From positions 62,001 through 126,000 of the IMG/VR virus record IMGVR_UViG_3300007735_000804: a stretch of DNA of 64,000 nt; one strand, 5' to 3'. Under the pieces are notes generated by a model. It was not told where the DNA came from, ran no database searches, and saw only the letters and a list, made by a program, of their open reading frames with translations. Positions 53,501 to 60,737 of the stretch are shown in pieces. Both the position numbers and the translations under genes were made by a program. Source of the stretch: a virus. Numbering within the stretch: the stretch's first letter is position 1; each line of letters opens with the position of its first letter.

Positions 53501-56497
53501 TGTTCTTATTGTTCCCCCTATACCCGCATCAGATAATTTAAATTTATCACTATCTATTTTAAGAATATAATATTGTTTAGATGTTGATAGACCAGAAATT
53601 GTTCTATCTGTGCTCGAATATGTTACTAACTCACCATCATTAAATCCATGATTTGTGTATGATATAGTTGATGTTCTTGTAGATATGCCAGATGGTAAAA
53701 CTCTGAGTTTTCTATTTGTATATCCAGACCCCCCATTTATTATTTTAATTTCTGATAAAACATTTTTTGCATCCGTAGCAAATTTTTGAATGCCTGAAGT
53801 TCCTATAGTAGTAAATCCAACTGTATTGATACCTAATGTATAATCAGATAAAGATTCATGAAGTTGTATAGTTGTATCGCTTATGTACTTAACATAATAT
53901 GTTGATTCTTCTTCTAAAGTGTTTCCACTATCAATATTTAAACCCTGATACGACCCAACTCCTAAAGATGAATTGCCATTTGGTCTATAGATAATTTGTT
54001 GTCCATTAATTAAATAGTGATCAGTTAAAAATGTAATTGTTTCATTTGTAATATCAACTCCACCACCATTTATAGATTGTCTAGCATCAAATTCAATTTC
54101 TCTTCTTTTTCTTTGGATAACAGGCTCAAATACTGCCCCAGAACCATTGCCGCCAGTAAGAGCGATTGAAACCAAAACATCGATGTCAAATTCTTGGGGG
54201 TCAACATAGACTTTTTTCAAACTTCCTGTGACTACTGGTTCTAATAATGCACTTCCAGAAGATACTGATAAAAGTGGTGGATTAATTACATCGTAATCAG
54301 AACCTCCATTTAAAACATTTACCGCATCTAATGGTCCATAATAAATTCTATTATTTGACTTGTAACTGAAAATCTCAACCCCATTAATTAACATTCCAAT
54401 TGAACCTGCCTTCGTCAGATCCGATTGTCCATCACCAATATTAACTGATAGGGGAAACTTTTTAAGTATTTTTTGAGGAGATAAAATATTTTCTTTTTGT
54501 GTGTATAAAGTAAAATTGTGAGTTCCAGATGTAAATTTTCCGAAAGACAGGTAATCTGATGTTCCTATAAGATTTTGTGAAGCATATAATCTAATTTGAA
54601 GATTGCCTGGAAGAACTTCAACATAATATTGACCTTCCGTTAAACCAAAAATTGCAGATCCTGATGGTTTATAATAAACTTCATTTCCTGTTATAAATGA
54701 TACTTGACTTGAAAAAGTAACTAGTGAATATAAACTGGTTAAGGAATTTAAATTATCAACTCCAGATGCATTGTATGAAAAAATTGATTGATTTATTTGA
54801 TATGATGGTAAAGAATTAGATGCAACGTACATGTATTCATTGTTTTCACTATAAACATTTTGAATATCCGCAGTTATTGAGTTAAATTCTAATGGAACCG
54901 ATGAACTATTTGATTTTTTAATTCTTCTTCTAATGTCATAATTTCCTGGAGAAAGATTAAAACTTCCTAATGTAGTAATTTGTTTTCCAGAAATTTGAGT
55001 TATTTTTAAATTAGAAAATAATATATCTTGAGAATCTCTTGATAAAATGTCAATATAATCATCGACCTTTAAATTAGATTTATCAACATCACTCTTCAAT
55101 GTAAATTGAGATATACTTAGATTTGGTATAAATGTATCAATTTGAAATCTTGAACTAGTATTGTAAATCCAACTATTTGCAAAAATTTCTTTACGTGATT
55201 GATTATTATCTGGGTTTTCAATAACCTCACCAATATTTTTAACAGCAATTTGATCCCCAACAAAAGCTGGAGCATTTGCAGAAATTGGTTGATAACCAGA
55301 TAAAACACCAGTGATTCTTAATTCAACTTTTTTAGTTACATCACCACCCTCATATCCATAATATATTTCATCCGAACGAACTGTCGATGCAGTTGCAATA
55401 CCTACAGTGATACCAGAGCAATTAAAGAATTGGTTAATACTTTTACTTGTATATGTAATTATATTTTCATTTGCATAAATTGTTCCCGATTCTGGAAAAC
55501 CAATTGTAGAGTCTACGGAAATAATAGAACTTCCTGCGCTTACATACTCTAAATTTTTACTGCTTCCGGTAATTCCAAAAGAACCTGTGATAGTTGGAAA
55601 CGCATCATCATAACCAATAAAAAGTAAAAGTTTATAATATGTCTTACCTTTTCTTCTAATTATTTCTACTTCTGATATTGATGCAGATGTTGTAATATCA
55701 TTACTTTTAAATAATGATTGCCCCTCTAGTTTGAGTGGATCTCCAGAAATAACATCAGCAACAACAACTGCTCTTCTTACATAAGTTGCTGATGATGGTT
55801 TAGCAAGAAATTGCTCTAAATCAATTATTTGTGGAGTTTCACCATATAAAACATTGAAAAGAATGCGAAATGATTCGTCAGTTCCTTTGCTTTCATAAAG
55901 AGTTCTAGATTCTTTAATAAAATTGCCTACATTCAAATTAGATACAAAATTTTTATTTTCTAATTCTGGCGCTAAAGTATATTTAATTTTTTTATAAAAT
56001 TCCTGTAAAAATAAAGAACTCAAATTTTGAACAGTAGATAAACCAACATGTTCAGAAGAACTAGAAGATGAAAATACCAATTCTTCAGAGTTTAGATCTG
56101 AATGATAACTTGTAATTCCAGAAAAACCGCGAATACAACCAGTAAATGTATTAGTGGTCAATCCAGTATATGTGATAATCTCATCATTAATTTTAAACAA
56201 GCCATAATTTTGAGGAAACCCCTTTGTTGTTGAAACTTGAATTGTAGTCGCTGTAGAAGAAATGCCAGAAGATAACGTAGTGAACCCTACTACAACTTCT
56301 GGAGTCAAATTGTCTATAGTCAAATATTGATCTAAATTTTCTACAATATCAGTTGCGCCACCCTGATATTCTTGAGAAATGTAGTATTGCCTCAAAAAAT
56401 CTACAACTTTTGGACTTTCATCCAAAATAAATTCGGGGAGTTGACTATCAATTATTTGTTGTATTTTTACCCTAGATTCAAAACCAGTCTGTATCAT
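44546..56497 (-). CDS. Giant baseplate wedge-region protein, 3983 aa, at the gp7 position, with a YHYH domain
   Basis: The largest gene of the window lies between gp6 and gp8, where T4 has gp7 (1032 aa). The N-terminus (ESPKVVDFLRQYYISQEYQGG, in blocks) and LFLQEFYKKIKYTLAPELE are conserved among cyanophages. Repeats of the form GxGYTxxPxVxI recur along the chain. At about residues 1225-1340 a YHYH-type domain is visible: HSPIIGWAYDGNPIYGSYGY, then LDECNGRF and PNGIYAYF. Its function in a virion is not known to me; it could bind carbohydrate or metal. No frame break is visible in 12 kb. It probably fuses gp7-like assembly parts with host-facing domains. Confidence 0.85.
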   Translation of the reverse strand: MIQTGFESRVKIQQIIDSQLPEFILDESPKVVDFLRQYYISQEYQGGATDIVENLDQYLTIDNLTPEVVVGFTTLSSGISSTATTIQVSTTKGFPQNYGLFKINDEIITYTGLTTNTFTGCIRGFSGITSYHSDLNSEELVFSSSSSSEHVGLSTVQNLSSLFLQEFYKKIKYTLAPELENKNFVSNLNVGNFIKESRTLYESKGTDESFRILFNVLYGETPQIIDLEQFLAKPSSATYVRRAVVVADVISGDPLKLEGQSLFKSNDITTSASISEVEIIRRKGKTYYKLLLFIGYDDAFPTITGSFGITGSSKNLEYVSAGSSIISVDSTIGFPESGTIYANENIITYTSKSINQFFNCSGITVGIATASTVRSDEIYYGYEGGDVTKKVELRITGVLSGYQPISANAPAFVGDQIAVKNIGEVIENPDNNQSRKEIFANSWIYNTSSRFQIDTFIPNLSISQFTLKSDVDKSNLKVDDYIDILSRDSQDILFSNLKITQISGKQITTLGSFNLSPGNYDIRRRIKKSNSSSVPLEFNSITADIQNVYSENNEYMYVASNSLPSYQINQSIFSYNASGVDNLNSLTSLYSLVTFSSQVSFITGNEVYYKPSGSAIFGLTEGQYYVEVLPGNLQIRLYASQNLIGTSDYLSFGKFTSGTHNFTLYTQKENILSPQKILKKFPLSVNIGDGQSDLTKAGSIGMLINGVEIFSYKSNNRIYYGPLDAVNVLNGGSDYDVINPPLLSVSSGSALLEPVVTGSLKKVYVDPQEFDIDVLVSIALTGGNGSGAVFEPVIQRKRREIEFDARQSINGGGVDITNETITFLTDHYLINGQQIIYRPNGNSSLGVGSYQGLNIDSGNTLEEESTYYVKYISDTTIQLHESLSDYTLGINTVGFTTIGTSGIQKFATDAKNVLSEIKIINGGSGYTNRKLRVLPSGISTRTSTISYTNHGFNDGELVTYSSTDRTISGLSTSKQYYILKIDSDKFKLSDAGIGGTIRTNYERRKNVGLGSTGSGYHIFNYPKISLNVQYTSVGLGTTQSRGVINVTPIVRGKISEIYVYNNGSGYGSTTLNYHKKPTITVKNGKNAQFSPVISNGRIVDVSIQYSGSEYYSTPDIQVSGVGTGAVLRPVIYDNKITNLIIVNPGAGYSTSNTTITVIPAGKNAIFDSEVRSLDINNNVLYNNVSAGTTATNEIILSSYNNLQYAVCGYSQILQSEFKRYIGQIEYPDNGSQHSPIIGWAYDGNPIYGSYGYSDPKNTLSIKKLTSGYTLKPTKINDRPSGFPYGFFIDDYEFTNSGDLDECNGRFCVTPEFPNGIYAYFATSTIDSNNNIVGQFPYFIGNRYRSKFISDNKLLDQSFDFNNSNLIRNTFPYKVNDSYAGNDFIIESNEVINQITNIESVTSGSIDDFEIINSGDGYKVGDKLQFDENGTGGGGIIAQVSEIEGKEIVDLQTSITSYDDAIFTWKNGNQIEVKVFPRHSLENLDYVNISGFSTSISELNGFHQIGVTSYTSTLIKDIPAYTASGIVTDIYISNIPENISIGSSIAIESETLSVLNIFPIQNIVRVIRETTGTAHTQTTPVYFVPDTFTINKSVDYFDSYINDSVYFNPTQSVGVGTTVGIGIAVTNNIGIQTNNTISIPTQSIYLPNHPFKTNQKVTFRKLGSSNQISVANTSGSTPFNLPFSGDSQTVYIIKKSVDYIGIVTQIGLTTSTRGLFFISNGSDNYQYSFESDFAQVKGDIEKITTQVSVSTSHNLVSGDLINLLVKPNLSVGIGTSTAIRVSRDTSTGYILVNPVGFNSTGINTVTGNINIPLHNLNTGDKIIYTANRVASGLSTGFYYVYKIDANNIKLSETYIDCVRTLPPTTVSIADTGGSSQTISLVNPPISLIKNNNLVFDLSSSSLSGYKFKIFYDQTFNDEFISTGSTSVFSISGVGTVGVSTNASLTLNYNDEFPPQLFYALEKSGYISTADSEVVNYCQISFLDSNYQGIYNVSGVGTTTFNISLSKSPEKNLYNQTECNILKYTTSSTNTSGGVSKVRSTSPGNNFRSLPVFEGIDSTFGSGAYIIPKSNDIGKIKEIRIINEGFEYSSDKTLKPEALIPQFATIENSNTISNISIPDGGKNYTFAPDLVIVDSDTGEKINSGLLIANLSGNSIQSVTLEVDPVGLPENTVTIRSINNNNGVGIQTIQSSSSGIITCTLVTPLSGFSFEPFAIGDRIFVEGLQKEGTAGDGFNSENYGYRFFNVSNYSNAGTNLPRILEFSLAGLTTNPGIAKSTDNSYGVIINYNNYPKFDVIQNFSYFLAGEVLEVKTQIGFETVDLKIVSSNENYLKIIGTYDLQSNQIIRGTESGSLATINTIKKSSGYFSVGYASTQKIGWSDNIGKLNDDSQVIPDNDYYQNLSYSVKSNQEWSEIVSSVNGLLHPVGLKNFSDTQILESVGVSTTTVEDYTYSFYNITNENRIDTISNFDLVLDTNILDNSSRSLKFKNKRLADYIECKTNRVLEIDDISSEFSSSLQRSDLNTSSKIADIIPSRKYNKYLVQIISKDYSQIQFNEIIVLNNDSDIFTLEKGSINSGFSTEIGYTSNTIGNIYADVDVTSSGDFHLKFEPIDPYTTSYNIKYLNTTFLNYATGIGTTSIGFINISGVTSTVSSASTSIILQSQISKLKSVYAEINLIDNITNEINYAEVFVDHNGTDTNISEFYFDTENGSSSNFIGSFGASITGGVLTFDYTNTSSNPVTIRSKTVGFGTTAIGIGTYRFKQLGQLDGYENTVKYDSLYSVVSSASTIISFDISKFTSVKSTIRVGTGQTSALHQVMLIADNSNTYTTQYPFLSIGSTSGIGTFGGELVGSTASLKFYPDSSITGTFEILSFNESFFKDNDYYNVAPSLEYSNILESVGVKKYISINDNDINKLDFELTFQGTPIFMKTFDPSNSSIVNFSSGEFNIENHFFSTGEELIYRPNSSFIGIAASSVGIGSTLNHVGVVTNTLPQTLYAIKISNDKFKLATRKEYATTGIYVTFTSAGSGNAHELEMVKKNEKTIISVDNVIQSPIAYSLLNYTVNNGGQIGTASTTFGLSGISSIAIGDVMKIDDEYMNIVNVGFGTTYSGPISFAGTFPLISVQRGFLGSSISTHTNSGIASIYRGSFNIAKSNIYFTQAPKGSLDDQILENFDELPEARSYFNGRVFLKKDYTSNIVYDNISERFTGIGQTYNLTVGGANTVGLGTSGGNGIVLINGIYQTPSTQNNPSNNFEIIENSAAGISSIVFSGITSANGSIVISQSDLNMNQLPRGGIIVSLGSTPGLGYAPLVGASVTAIIGVGGSITSIGIGTTGNLNWGSGYRSPVSIAVTDSTHTGTPATITASVGAGGTLSFTIVNGGTGYNRPTINISPPTYSNLSVIGVSRLGIGATTDCGTGLLVNVDVGVSSVAGIGSTLFQITNFEVVRNGYNFKRGDVVKVVGLVTDYNLNSPISEFQLTILETFSDSFSAWQFGELDYIDSIKNLQNGIRTRFPLYYNSQLLSFEASSTEPDSQFIDFNQLLIIFVNGILQQSGIAYQFTGGTSFTFTEAPKAEDKVDIYFYRGSSDDSQSVDVFETIKPGDDLQVFSNNSNLGVTTTQNTRIVSGISTSDTLTTNLYTLQGVDGTNRKPVYWSKQKVDKIVDGELISKARDSIEPQIYPTAKIIKTITTSSSEIFVDDANFFNYEAITPTEFDALIISGIADPVSAAVTAIVSSAGTIQSLSINNAGSGYTGSSVVVKISSPPTSIVGFGTTLSVSIGTTATASISIVNGSLSTTTITNPGAGYTRSRPPQVIVPLPDVTYEIISQVTNVTGESGNILGIGTTVGIGTNLAINFKLSTVNGLSVGDPIYIFNTKVGQGVTSIGNEDSNVVGVGTTCLDNIYQISGINPSLGIITCNVRSSTSVVGLATTGSNVGNFSWGKFTGFSRSSSPISIGVSGFRINSGLTTFPTIQRRGYGLRNIGPIKKIL

Positions 56498-56498
56498 A

Positions 56499-58445
56499 TT
56501 ATGACCTCGTTAATTCCCCGTTCGAATAGCTTGATCTGTAATAATCTTTGGTAGAAAAAACTACCCCCGATACATCATCACCAGAAGCGATGACATCTTT
56601 AATCATATTTATTTTGCTTTTTGAAATGCTAAAAGAAAGATATAAATCTTTAAGACCAACAACATCATTTGACTCAGGAAAAGCTTGTATTTCAATAATA
56701 TTTTGCTCTAATTCCGTAGATGTGACTGTAATTGCCCCCAACATAATTTCGCCAGTTTCATAATTTACTGTTCCTGCAGATTGAACTACCACTGGAGTTT
56801 TAAGAGTTTCTGTAGAACCGACACTTACTAAAACTGGTATTTGTTTTACGATAGAAATTGTTCCTTTTCCTGTTAAAGAACCATCAGAATTTTTTTCTGG
56901 GATATCAGTAAAATAAACCATATCAGTTTCACCAAAAATATTAAATCCTGTAGATTTGATATTTTTTCCACTTGGATTGATATGAAATTTATTCCCAAAA
57001 CAAATTTCATATTGTGTTGGTGAATTGATATTTGCCTTCAAATCTCTTCGTATTTTGATTTTTGTAATATTAGATGTAATTGCTTTATCTGTATTATCAA
57101 TTACTTGCAACACTTTACTGTATTTGAATCTACCACCAAAAGAATTCAAATCTGTAGATTGTGAATAGGAATTTAAAGATTTGATAATACTAGTTTTTAA
57201 ATCTTCTACACTGCTGGTTTGAGAATAATTATAGTAAATTGAAGAATCAATTTCAACATAAAGTATTTTTAAATCTTGAATTTGTACATTAATGCCAGTT
57301 ACACTATATTGTTTTAATCTATTTTTAATTTGTTGTTTATCAAAATCAGAAACAAACGTACCATTTTTAGGTTTGATGCTAATAATGACCTTGCCAAATT
57401 GAGGTGGTGTAAGTTCTTCGCCACCAACCACTGATATCGATTCTGTATTTGGGTATATTTTTGATTTAATTACCGATTCATAATCTCTAGCAGTTACTGC
57501 TCTATATTGAGAAGCGTACAATCTTGGTGCAAAATTGCGAACTGAATCTACACTTTCAATGTCAGATCCATTTTGCGAACTCTGAAGAGTAGTTATAGTT
57601 ACTGGATTTGAGGTATTAAGTATCTCAATGGATTCATTTTCGTTTTTAAAAGACCCTGCAAAAGTGAAAGAACTTGCTCCATTACCCTCTTTACCTTCTG
57701 TTATAATATAAGTTACTGTAACAATTGAATTGTTTTCAAGTTTTTTGCCAAATCTTCCGTCACCAAAAAGAAGTTCATATTTTTCATCTTTAATTTCTTG
57801 AATTAAATAAGTTTTTGATGTTGAATCAATTTCAAAAATATTATCGACTAAAGTGTATGGTTGACCTAAACCTGTATCACTGATCCCCTTAACATAAACA
57901 CGAATCGTTGAAGTATCAATAAAAGAGTTATCTAAAATAAATTTTTGATTTAATGAACCATCAACTATAAATTGCTTCCTTAAAAACGTTCCTTGTTTGA
58001 TAGTAAGGTTGCTAAATGTTGCTATTCCATTCTTTACGGTTGCTGTTGTATTATCTGGAATAGAAAAAATATATGAGCTACCACTTGCAGACCCAGTGCA
58101 AACTAGTCCTGCTTGTAGAGTTAATGTTGATGTTGAACTAGTTGGTTGTGCTGTAAAAGAAACAACAGCACTTGCTGCAGTTCTAGATTTTGGAACATAA
58201 CCAATATTTCTTGCTAATGAAACAACATTTTCTCTTAAAGTTGCAGAATCCAAAAAAGATTCATTTACAACCATGTTTGAATTGAATGCTGTAATATATG
58301 TGTTATATGCGAGAGTATCAATTAAAACAGAGAAATTAGACCCCTCAAAGTCAAAATCCGTAAATGTAGAATTCGCACGAATATAGTCTTTAATTGAGGT
58401 TTTTATTTGATCAAAATCTAAATTAGAAAACTTAGTGAAAGGCAT
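56499..58445 (-). CDS. 6: Baseplate wedge protein gp6
   Basis: The 648-residue protein matches T4 gp6 (660), with an LDFDQIKTSIKDYIRAN start, the FEGSNFSVLIDTLAYNTYITAFNSNMVVNESFL region (in blocks) and SLARNIGYVPKSRTAA, followed by the baseplate-J-like LLFGDGRFGKKLENNSIV. It forms the iris-like wedge ring. It starts 1 nt from the gp25 stop and ends 1 nt before the giant gene. Confidence 0.96.
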   Translation of the reverse strand: MPFTKFSNLDFDQIKTSIKDYIRANSTFTDFDFEGSNFSVLIDTLAYNTYITAFNSNMVVNESFLDSATLRENVVSLARNIGYVPKSRTAASAVVSFTAQPTSSTSTLTLQAGLVCTGSASGSSYIFSIPDNTTATVKNGIATFSNLTIKQGTFLRKQFIVDGSLNQKFILDNSFIDTSTIRVYVKGISDTGLGQPYTLVDNIFEIDSTSKTYLIQEIKDEKYELLFGDGRFGKKLENNSIVTVTYIITEGKEGNGASSFTFAGSFKNENESIEILNTSNPVTITTLQSSQNGSDIESVDSVRNFAPRLYASQYRAVTARDYESVIKSKIYPNTESISVVGGEELTPPQFGKVIISIKPKNGTFVSDFDKQQIKNRLKQYSVTGINVQIQDLKILYVEIDSSIYYNYSQTSSVEDLKTSIIKSLNSYSQSTDLNSFGGRFKYSKVLQVIDNTDKAITSNITKIKIRRDLKANINSPTQYEICFGNKFHINPSGKNIKSTGFNIFGETDMVYFTDIPEKNSDGSLTGKGTISIVKQIPVLVSVGSTETLKTPVVVQSAGTVNYETGEIMLGAITVTSTELEQNIIEIQAFPESNDVVGLKDLYLSFSISKSKINMIKDVIASGDDVSGVVFSTKDYYRSSYSNGELTRS

Positions 58446-58446
58446 T

Positions 58447-58848
58447 TTATCTGGTTGCCTCTAATATGAAGGAAAATTGTTGTGTTGGAATTTCTTGTCC
58501 AATAATATTAAAAATTACTGTAATCTCAAACTCATTTGTATCAAAACGAGGATCTACCTGTACATTAACATTATTTACTCTAGGTTCATAATTTGAGATT
58601 GCATTTAATATCTGATCATTAATGATCGCGGCTGTACCAGAATCAACAAATTCAAAAAGACTTGAGCGTACATTAGAACCAAGGGATGAATTAAAAAAAC
58701 GCTCATTTGGGATTGTTTCAATCAAATTACGAATAGAGCGAATGATTGCTCTTTCATTTGTGAGAATCGGTAGATCCTTAGTCACTGGATGTGGATCAAA
58801 GGATAAACTAATATCTTTAAACGATCTAGATACCCTAGTTATTGACAT
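58447..58848 (-). CDS. 25: Baseplate wedge protein gp25 (lysozyme-like family)
   Basis: The 133-residue protein matches T4 gp25 (132), with DISLSFDPHPVTKDLPILTN, AIIRSIRNLIETIPNERFF and SLFEFVDSGTAA. In T4 it connects the baseplate inner wedge to the sheath. A CATAAATA box lies 22 nt upstream, inside the end of the preceding ORF. Confidence 0.95.
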   Translation of the reverse strand: MSITRVSRSFKDISLSFDPHPVTKDLPILTNERAIIRSIRNLIETIPNERFFNSSLGSNVRSSLFEFVDSGTAAIINDQILNAISNYEPRVNNVNVQVDPRFDTNEFEITVIFNIIGQEIPTQQFSFILEATR

Positions 58849-58868
58849 TGAACATATAATTTCTTTAC

Positions 58869-59120
58869 TTATTTATGTTCATTCCAAGAAGATCCATATG
58901 ATGGTTCAGTACCATAACTCCAATCATCATAATCTTCATCGTTTCTAATTTTTTCATGTAATTCAAGTTGTTTTTGAAAGTTATGTTTTGGTGCCAAATC
59001 GTTCATAACCTCTTGAATAACTCTTTTCTGTGGGTTTGAATGATAATCTGTGATCAATTCCTTTGTTCCCCACATTTCATACATGTAATTTTTGTTTCTA
59101 TCCACTGGTAAATTAGACAT
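58869..59120 (-). CDS. Small conserved cyanophage ORF, 83 aa
   Basis: The 83-residue acidic, aromatic-rich protein contains YMYEMWGTKELITDYHSNP and a C-terminus full of D, Y, S and W. It has a good AGGAG ribosome binding site immediately after an 8-bp hairpin (59129-59149). Similar small ORFs occur near speD or the baseplate genes in cyanophages. Function is unknown. Confidence 0.75.
   Translation of the reverse strand: MSNLPVDRNKNYMYEMWGTKELITDYHSNPQKRVIQEVMNDLAPKHNFQKQLELHEKIRNDEDYDDWSYGTEPSYGSSWNEHK
58870..58877 (-). promoter_or_regulatory. Late-like promoter CATAAATA for gp25
   Basis: One base differs from TATAAATA. It is located 22 nt upstream of the gp25 ATG. Confidence 0.6.
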
Positions 59121-59128
59121 TTTAGCTC

Positions 59129-59149
59129 CTGTTTTAATGAATAAAACAG
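59129..59149 (-). promoter_or_regulatory. Hairpin just upstream of the RBS of the 83-aa ORF
   Basis: CTGTTTTA and TAAAACAG form a perfect 8-bp stem over a 5-nt loop. The last AG is part of the AGGAG ribosome binding site, so folding could reduce translation. Confidence 0.55.
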
Positions 59150-59154
59150 AACTT

Positions 59155-59179
59155 TTATAAAGGAGGTTGCTATCTCCTT
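59155..59179 (-). terminator. Hairpin after speD, possible terminator
   Basis: AAGGAG pairs with CTCCTT across an 8-nt loop, then TTTATAAAA; the T-run is short. Confidence 0.5.
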
Positions 59180-59187
59180 ATTTCTAT

Positions 59188-59529
59188 TTAACGTTCTAAT
59201 TCACGAATGGAATAATTATCCGAATTTAAATATTTTAAGAGTTCTAAGGCAATTAATTTTGGATTTCCTTCACCACAAGTGTAAACATCAACCGCTAAAC
59301 ACCCCATTTCTGGCCAAGTATGGCAAGAAACATGACTTTCTGCAAGTGCAACGACTACTGTACACCCCTGTGGGTCAAAATTATGTGAAAAAACGTTCAA
59401 AATTGTCATTTTTGCCCGCTCTATACCTTTGGTTATGGCATTTTGAAGCGATTCCAAGTCATTAATCGCTTCAAAATCAACATCATACACCTCTAGGAGC
59501 AGGTGTTTGCCCATTGAAAAATGTTTCAA
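59188..59529 (-). CDS. speD: S-adenosylmethionine decarboxylase proenzyme
   Basis: The 113-residue protein has the class 1B AdoMetDC signature AESHVSCHTWPE. The E64-S65 bond is the self-cleavage site that yields the pyruvoyl cofactor. H70 and the cysteine in MGCLAVDVYTCG are the usual processing and proton-donor residues. It makes decarboxylated AdoMet for spermidine synthesis, a metabolic gene common in cyanophages. The KHFSMGKHLLLEV start fits family members, so the likely start is TTG at 59527-59529; the ATG five codons later is the alternative. An AATAAATA box lies upstream, after a strong terminator. Confidence 0.92.
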   Translation of the reverse strand: MKHFSMGKHLLLEVYDVDFEAINDLESLQNAITKGIERAKMTILNVFSHNFDPQGCTVVVALAESHVSCHTWPEMGCLAVDVYTCGEGNPKLIALELLKYLNSDNYSIRELER

Positions 59530-59550
59530 CTCAAACTTTATGAAAAAATC

Positions 59551-59558
59551 TATTTATT
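59551..59558 (-). promoter_or_regulatory. Possible late promoter AATAAATA for speD
   Basis: One mismatch from TATAAATA, between the terminator and the speD start. Confidence 0.5.
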
Positions 59559-59561
59559 TGT

Positions 59562-59595
59562 AAAAAAATACGCCTAAATTTGAATTTAGACGCAT
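59562..59595 (-). terminator. Long-stem terminator between the 51-aa ORF and speD
   Basis: On the minus strand ATGCGTCTAAATT pairs with AATTTAGGCGTAT (13 bp with G-U pairs) across a 2-nt loop and is followed by seven Ts. Confidence 0.88.
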
Positions 59596-59631
59596 ATCTT
59601 TATTGAAATTTATATTTACGTCCTGTTGCCA

Positions 59632-59787
59632 TCAACCTTTGCCTTGCCCTCTATATCTTTTACGAGCTCCGTTACGAGAAGAAGCAGCGTACTTGGTCCC
59701 CATACCATCTCCTTGACGAGATTTCTTCGGAGGACCGGGTACATAAGAACTATTTTTATTCAATCCACCTTTTGCTTTTGCAGCCAT
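59632..59787 (-). CDS. Conserved small basic cyanophage protein, 51 aa
   Basis: The 51-residue ORF starts MAAKAKGGLNKNSSYVPGPP, continues KKSRQGDGMG, and ends NGARKRYRGQGKG. It is G/K/R/S-rich, and I recall near-identical small proteins from many cyanophages. It overlaps the end of the upstream gene by 28 nt and is followed by a long-stem terminator. The composition suggests RNA or DNA binding, but its function is unknown. Confidence 0.85.
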   Translation of the reverse strand: MAAKAKGGLNKNSSYVPGPPKKSRQGDGMGTKYAASSRNGARKRYRGQGKG

Positions 59788-59954
59788 TGTTTATCCTCCA
59801 TTAAAATTTCAGTTTCAAGATCTTCAGGTCTTGGAGAACCTGTCTGATAATATTCAATCGACAGATCCTCCATAACATTGAAATATTCTTCTTCTGTGAG
59901 AGAAGTATAAATTCTTCTTCCTTTACAAAGAATATTGTACTTTTCTGCCATCAT
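59760..59954 (-). CDS. Small conserved cyanophage protein, about 64 aa
   Basis: The true start is probably ATG 59952-59954 or the next codon (MAEKYNILCKGRRIYTSL), 1 nt after the stop of the glycosyltransferase-like gene. The core LTEEEYFNVMEDLSIEYYQT followed by GSPRPEDLETEI is a pattern I recall from other cyanophages. It is acidic and soluble. Function is unknown. The longer upstream frame overlaps the previous gene and is unlikely to be used. Confidence 0.8.
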   Translation of the reverse strand: MMAEKYNILCKGRRIYTSLTEEEYFNVMEDLSIEYYQTGSPRPEDLETEILMEDKQWLQKQKVD

Positions 59955-59955
59955 A

Positions 59956-60714
59956 TCAAATAATTCTTGTCTTCTCGTGACCAACGCGAATGCGAGGATC
60001 ACACCAAATATCAAATCCCGCTTCTTTTGCGTCTAGGCAGAATGATACATCTTCTCCACACATATCTTGAACTTCACCCGATTCAAAGACTTGCATCTTT
60101 GGAGCAAACCAGGGATACTTCATTTCAGAGTGTTCAAAGACGCCATTCTTAATCAGAAGCCAACCAAAACCAGTATAATCGACTGTAAATGGTTTACGAC
60201 GCTTTGAGATACTCTCAACAGTTTCATGATTCATCACTCCACCATTGTTACGGAAATCATCTTCTTCAAGCCAATGTGCAACTGATGTTGTATGACCATC
60301 TTCGGTAGCATACCAACCAGCAGCAATATCTTTGTCCATCAGAACTAATTGCCAAAAATTATTTGAATTGAAAACAATATCAGAATCAATCCAAAGTTGC
60401 CAATCGTATTTGAGTTTTCCATCCCAGGGAATTTGATTCGGTCCACGCAGAACATTCGCTCCTAAACATTTGCATCTTGCAAAGTTTACCATTGATGAAT
60501 AGTCTTGCGAGATTTGAATACTTGCACCCGATTGTACAAGGTCGAAACAGAGCTGTACAAAGTTCTTTAAGTAAGTATAAGAAACTCCTCTTCCAGGAAG
60601 ACAAAAGACAATAGACTTGCCCCTTACCATTTCTCTTGCTAGATCATAATCCCATTCTTGTTGTTGCTGTGAGGCAATGGGCGCCTTTGCTTTTACTGTA
60701 AATCCTTTAGCCAT
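59956..60714 (-). CDS. Glycosyltransferase-like protein (GT-A-type)
   Basis: The 252-residue protein has SIVFCLPGRGVSYTYLKNFV near the start and a DxD-type metal/nucleotide-sugar motif in WIDSDIVF. Other conserved parts are ARCKCLGANV, VDYTGFGWLLIKNGVFE and GEDVSFCLDAKEAGFDIWCDP, the acceptor-side layout of GT2-like enzymes. It may modify phage DNA, proteins or host surface sugars; the substrate cannot be told. It has a perfect sigma-70 promoter upstream, so it is probably early. Confidence 0.82.
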   Translation of the reverse strand: MAKGFTVKAKAPIASQQQQEWDYDLAREMVRGKSIVFCLPGRGVSYTYLKNFVQLCFDLVQSGASIQISQDYSSMVNFARCKCLGANVLRGPNQIPWDGKLKYDWQLWIDSDIVFNSNNFWQLVLMDKDIAAGWYATEDGHTTSVAHWLEEDDFRNNGGVMNHETVESISKRRKPFTVDYTGFGWLLIKNGVFEHSEMKYPWFAPKMQVFESGEVQDMCGEDVSFCLDAKEAGFDIWCDPRIRVGHEKTRII

Positions 60715-60737
60715 AATAGAAAGTAGTTACTTCAGTA

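Noticed and set aside
59760-60014. Longer 84-codon start for the small gene after the glycosyltransferase-like gene
   Set aside because: The extra N-terminal part lies inside the upstream gene; the ATG at 59954 just after that gene's stop fits the conserved family start.
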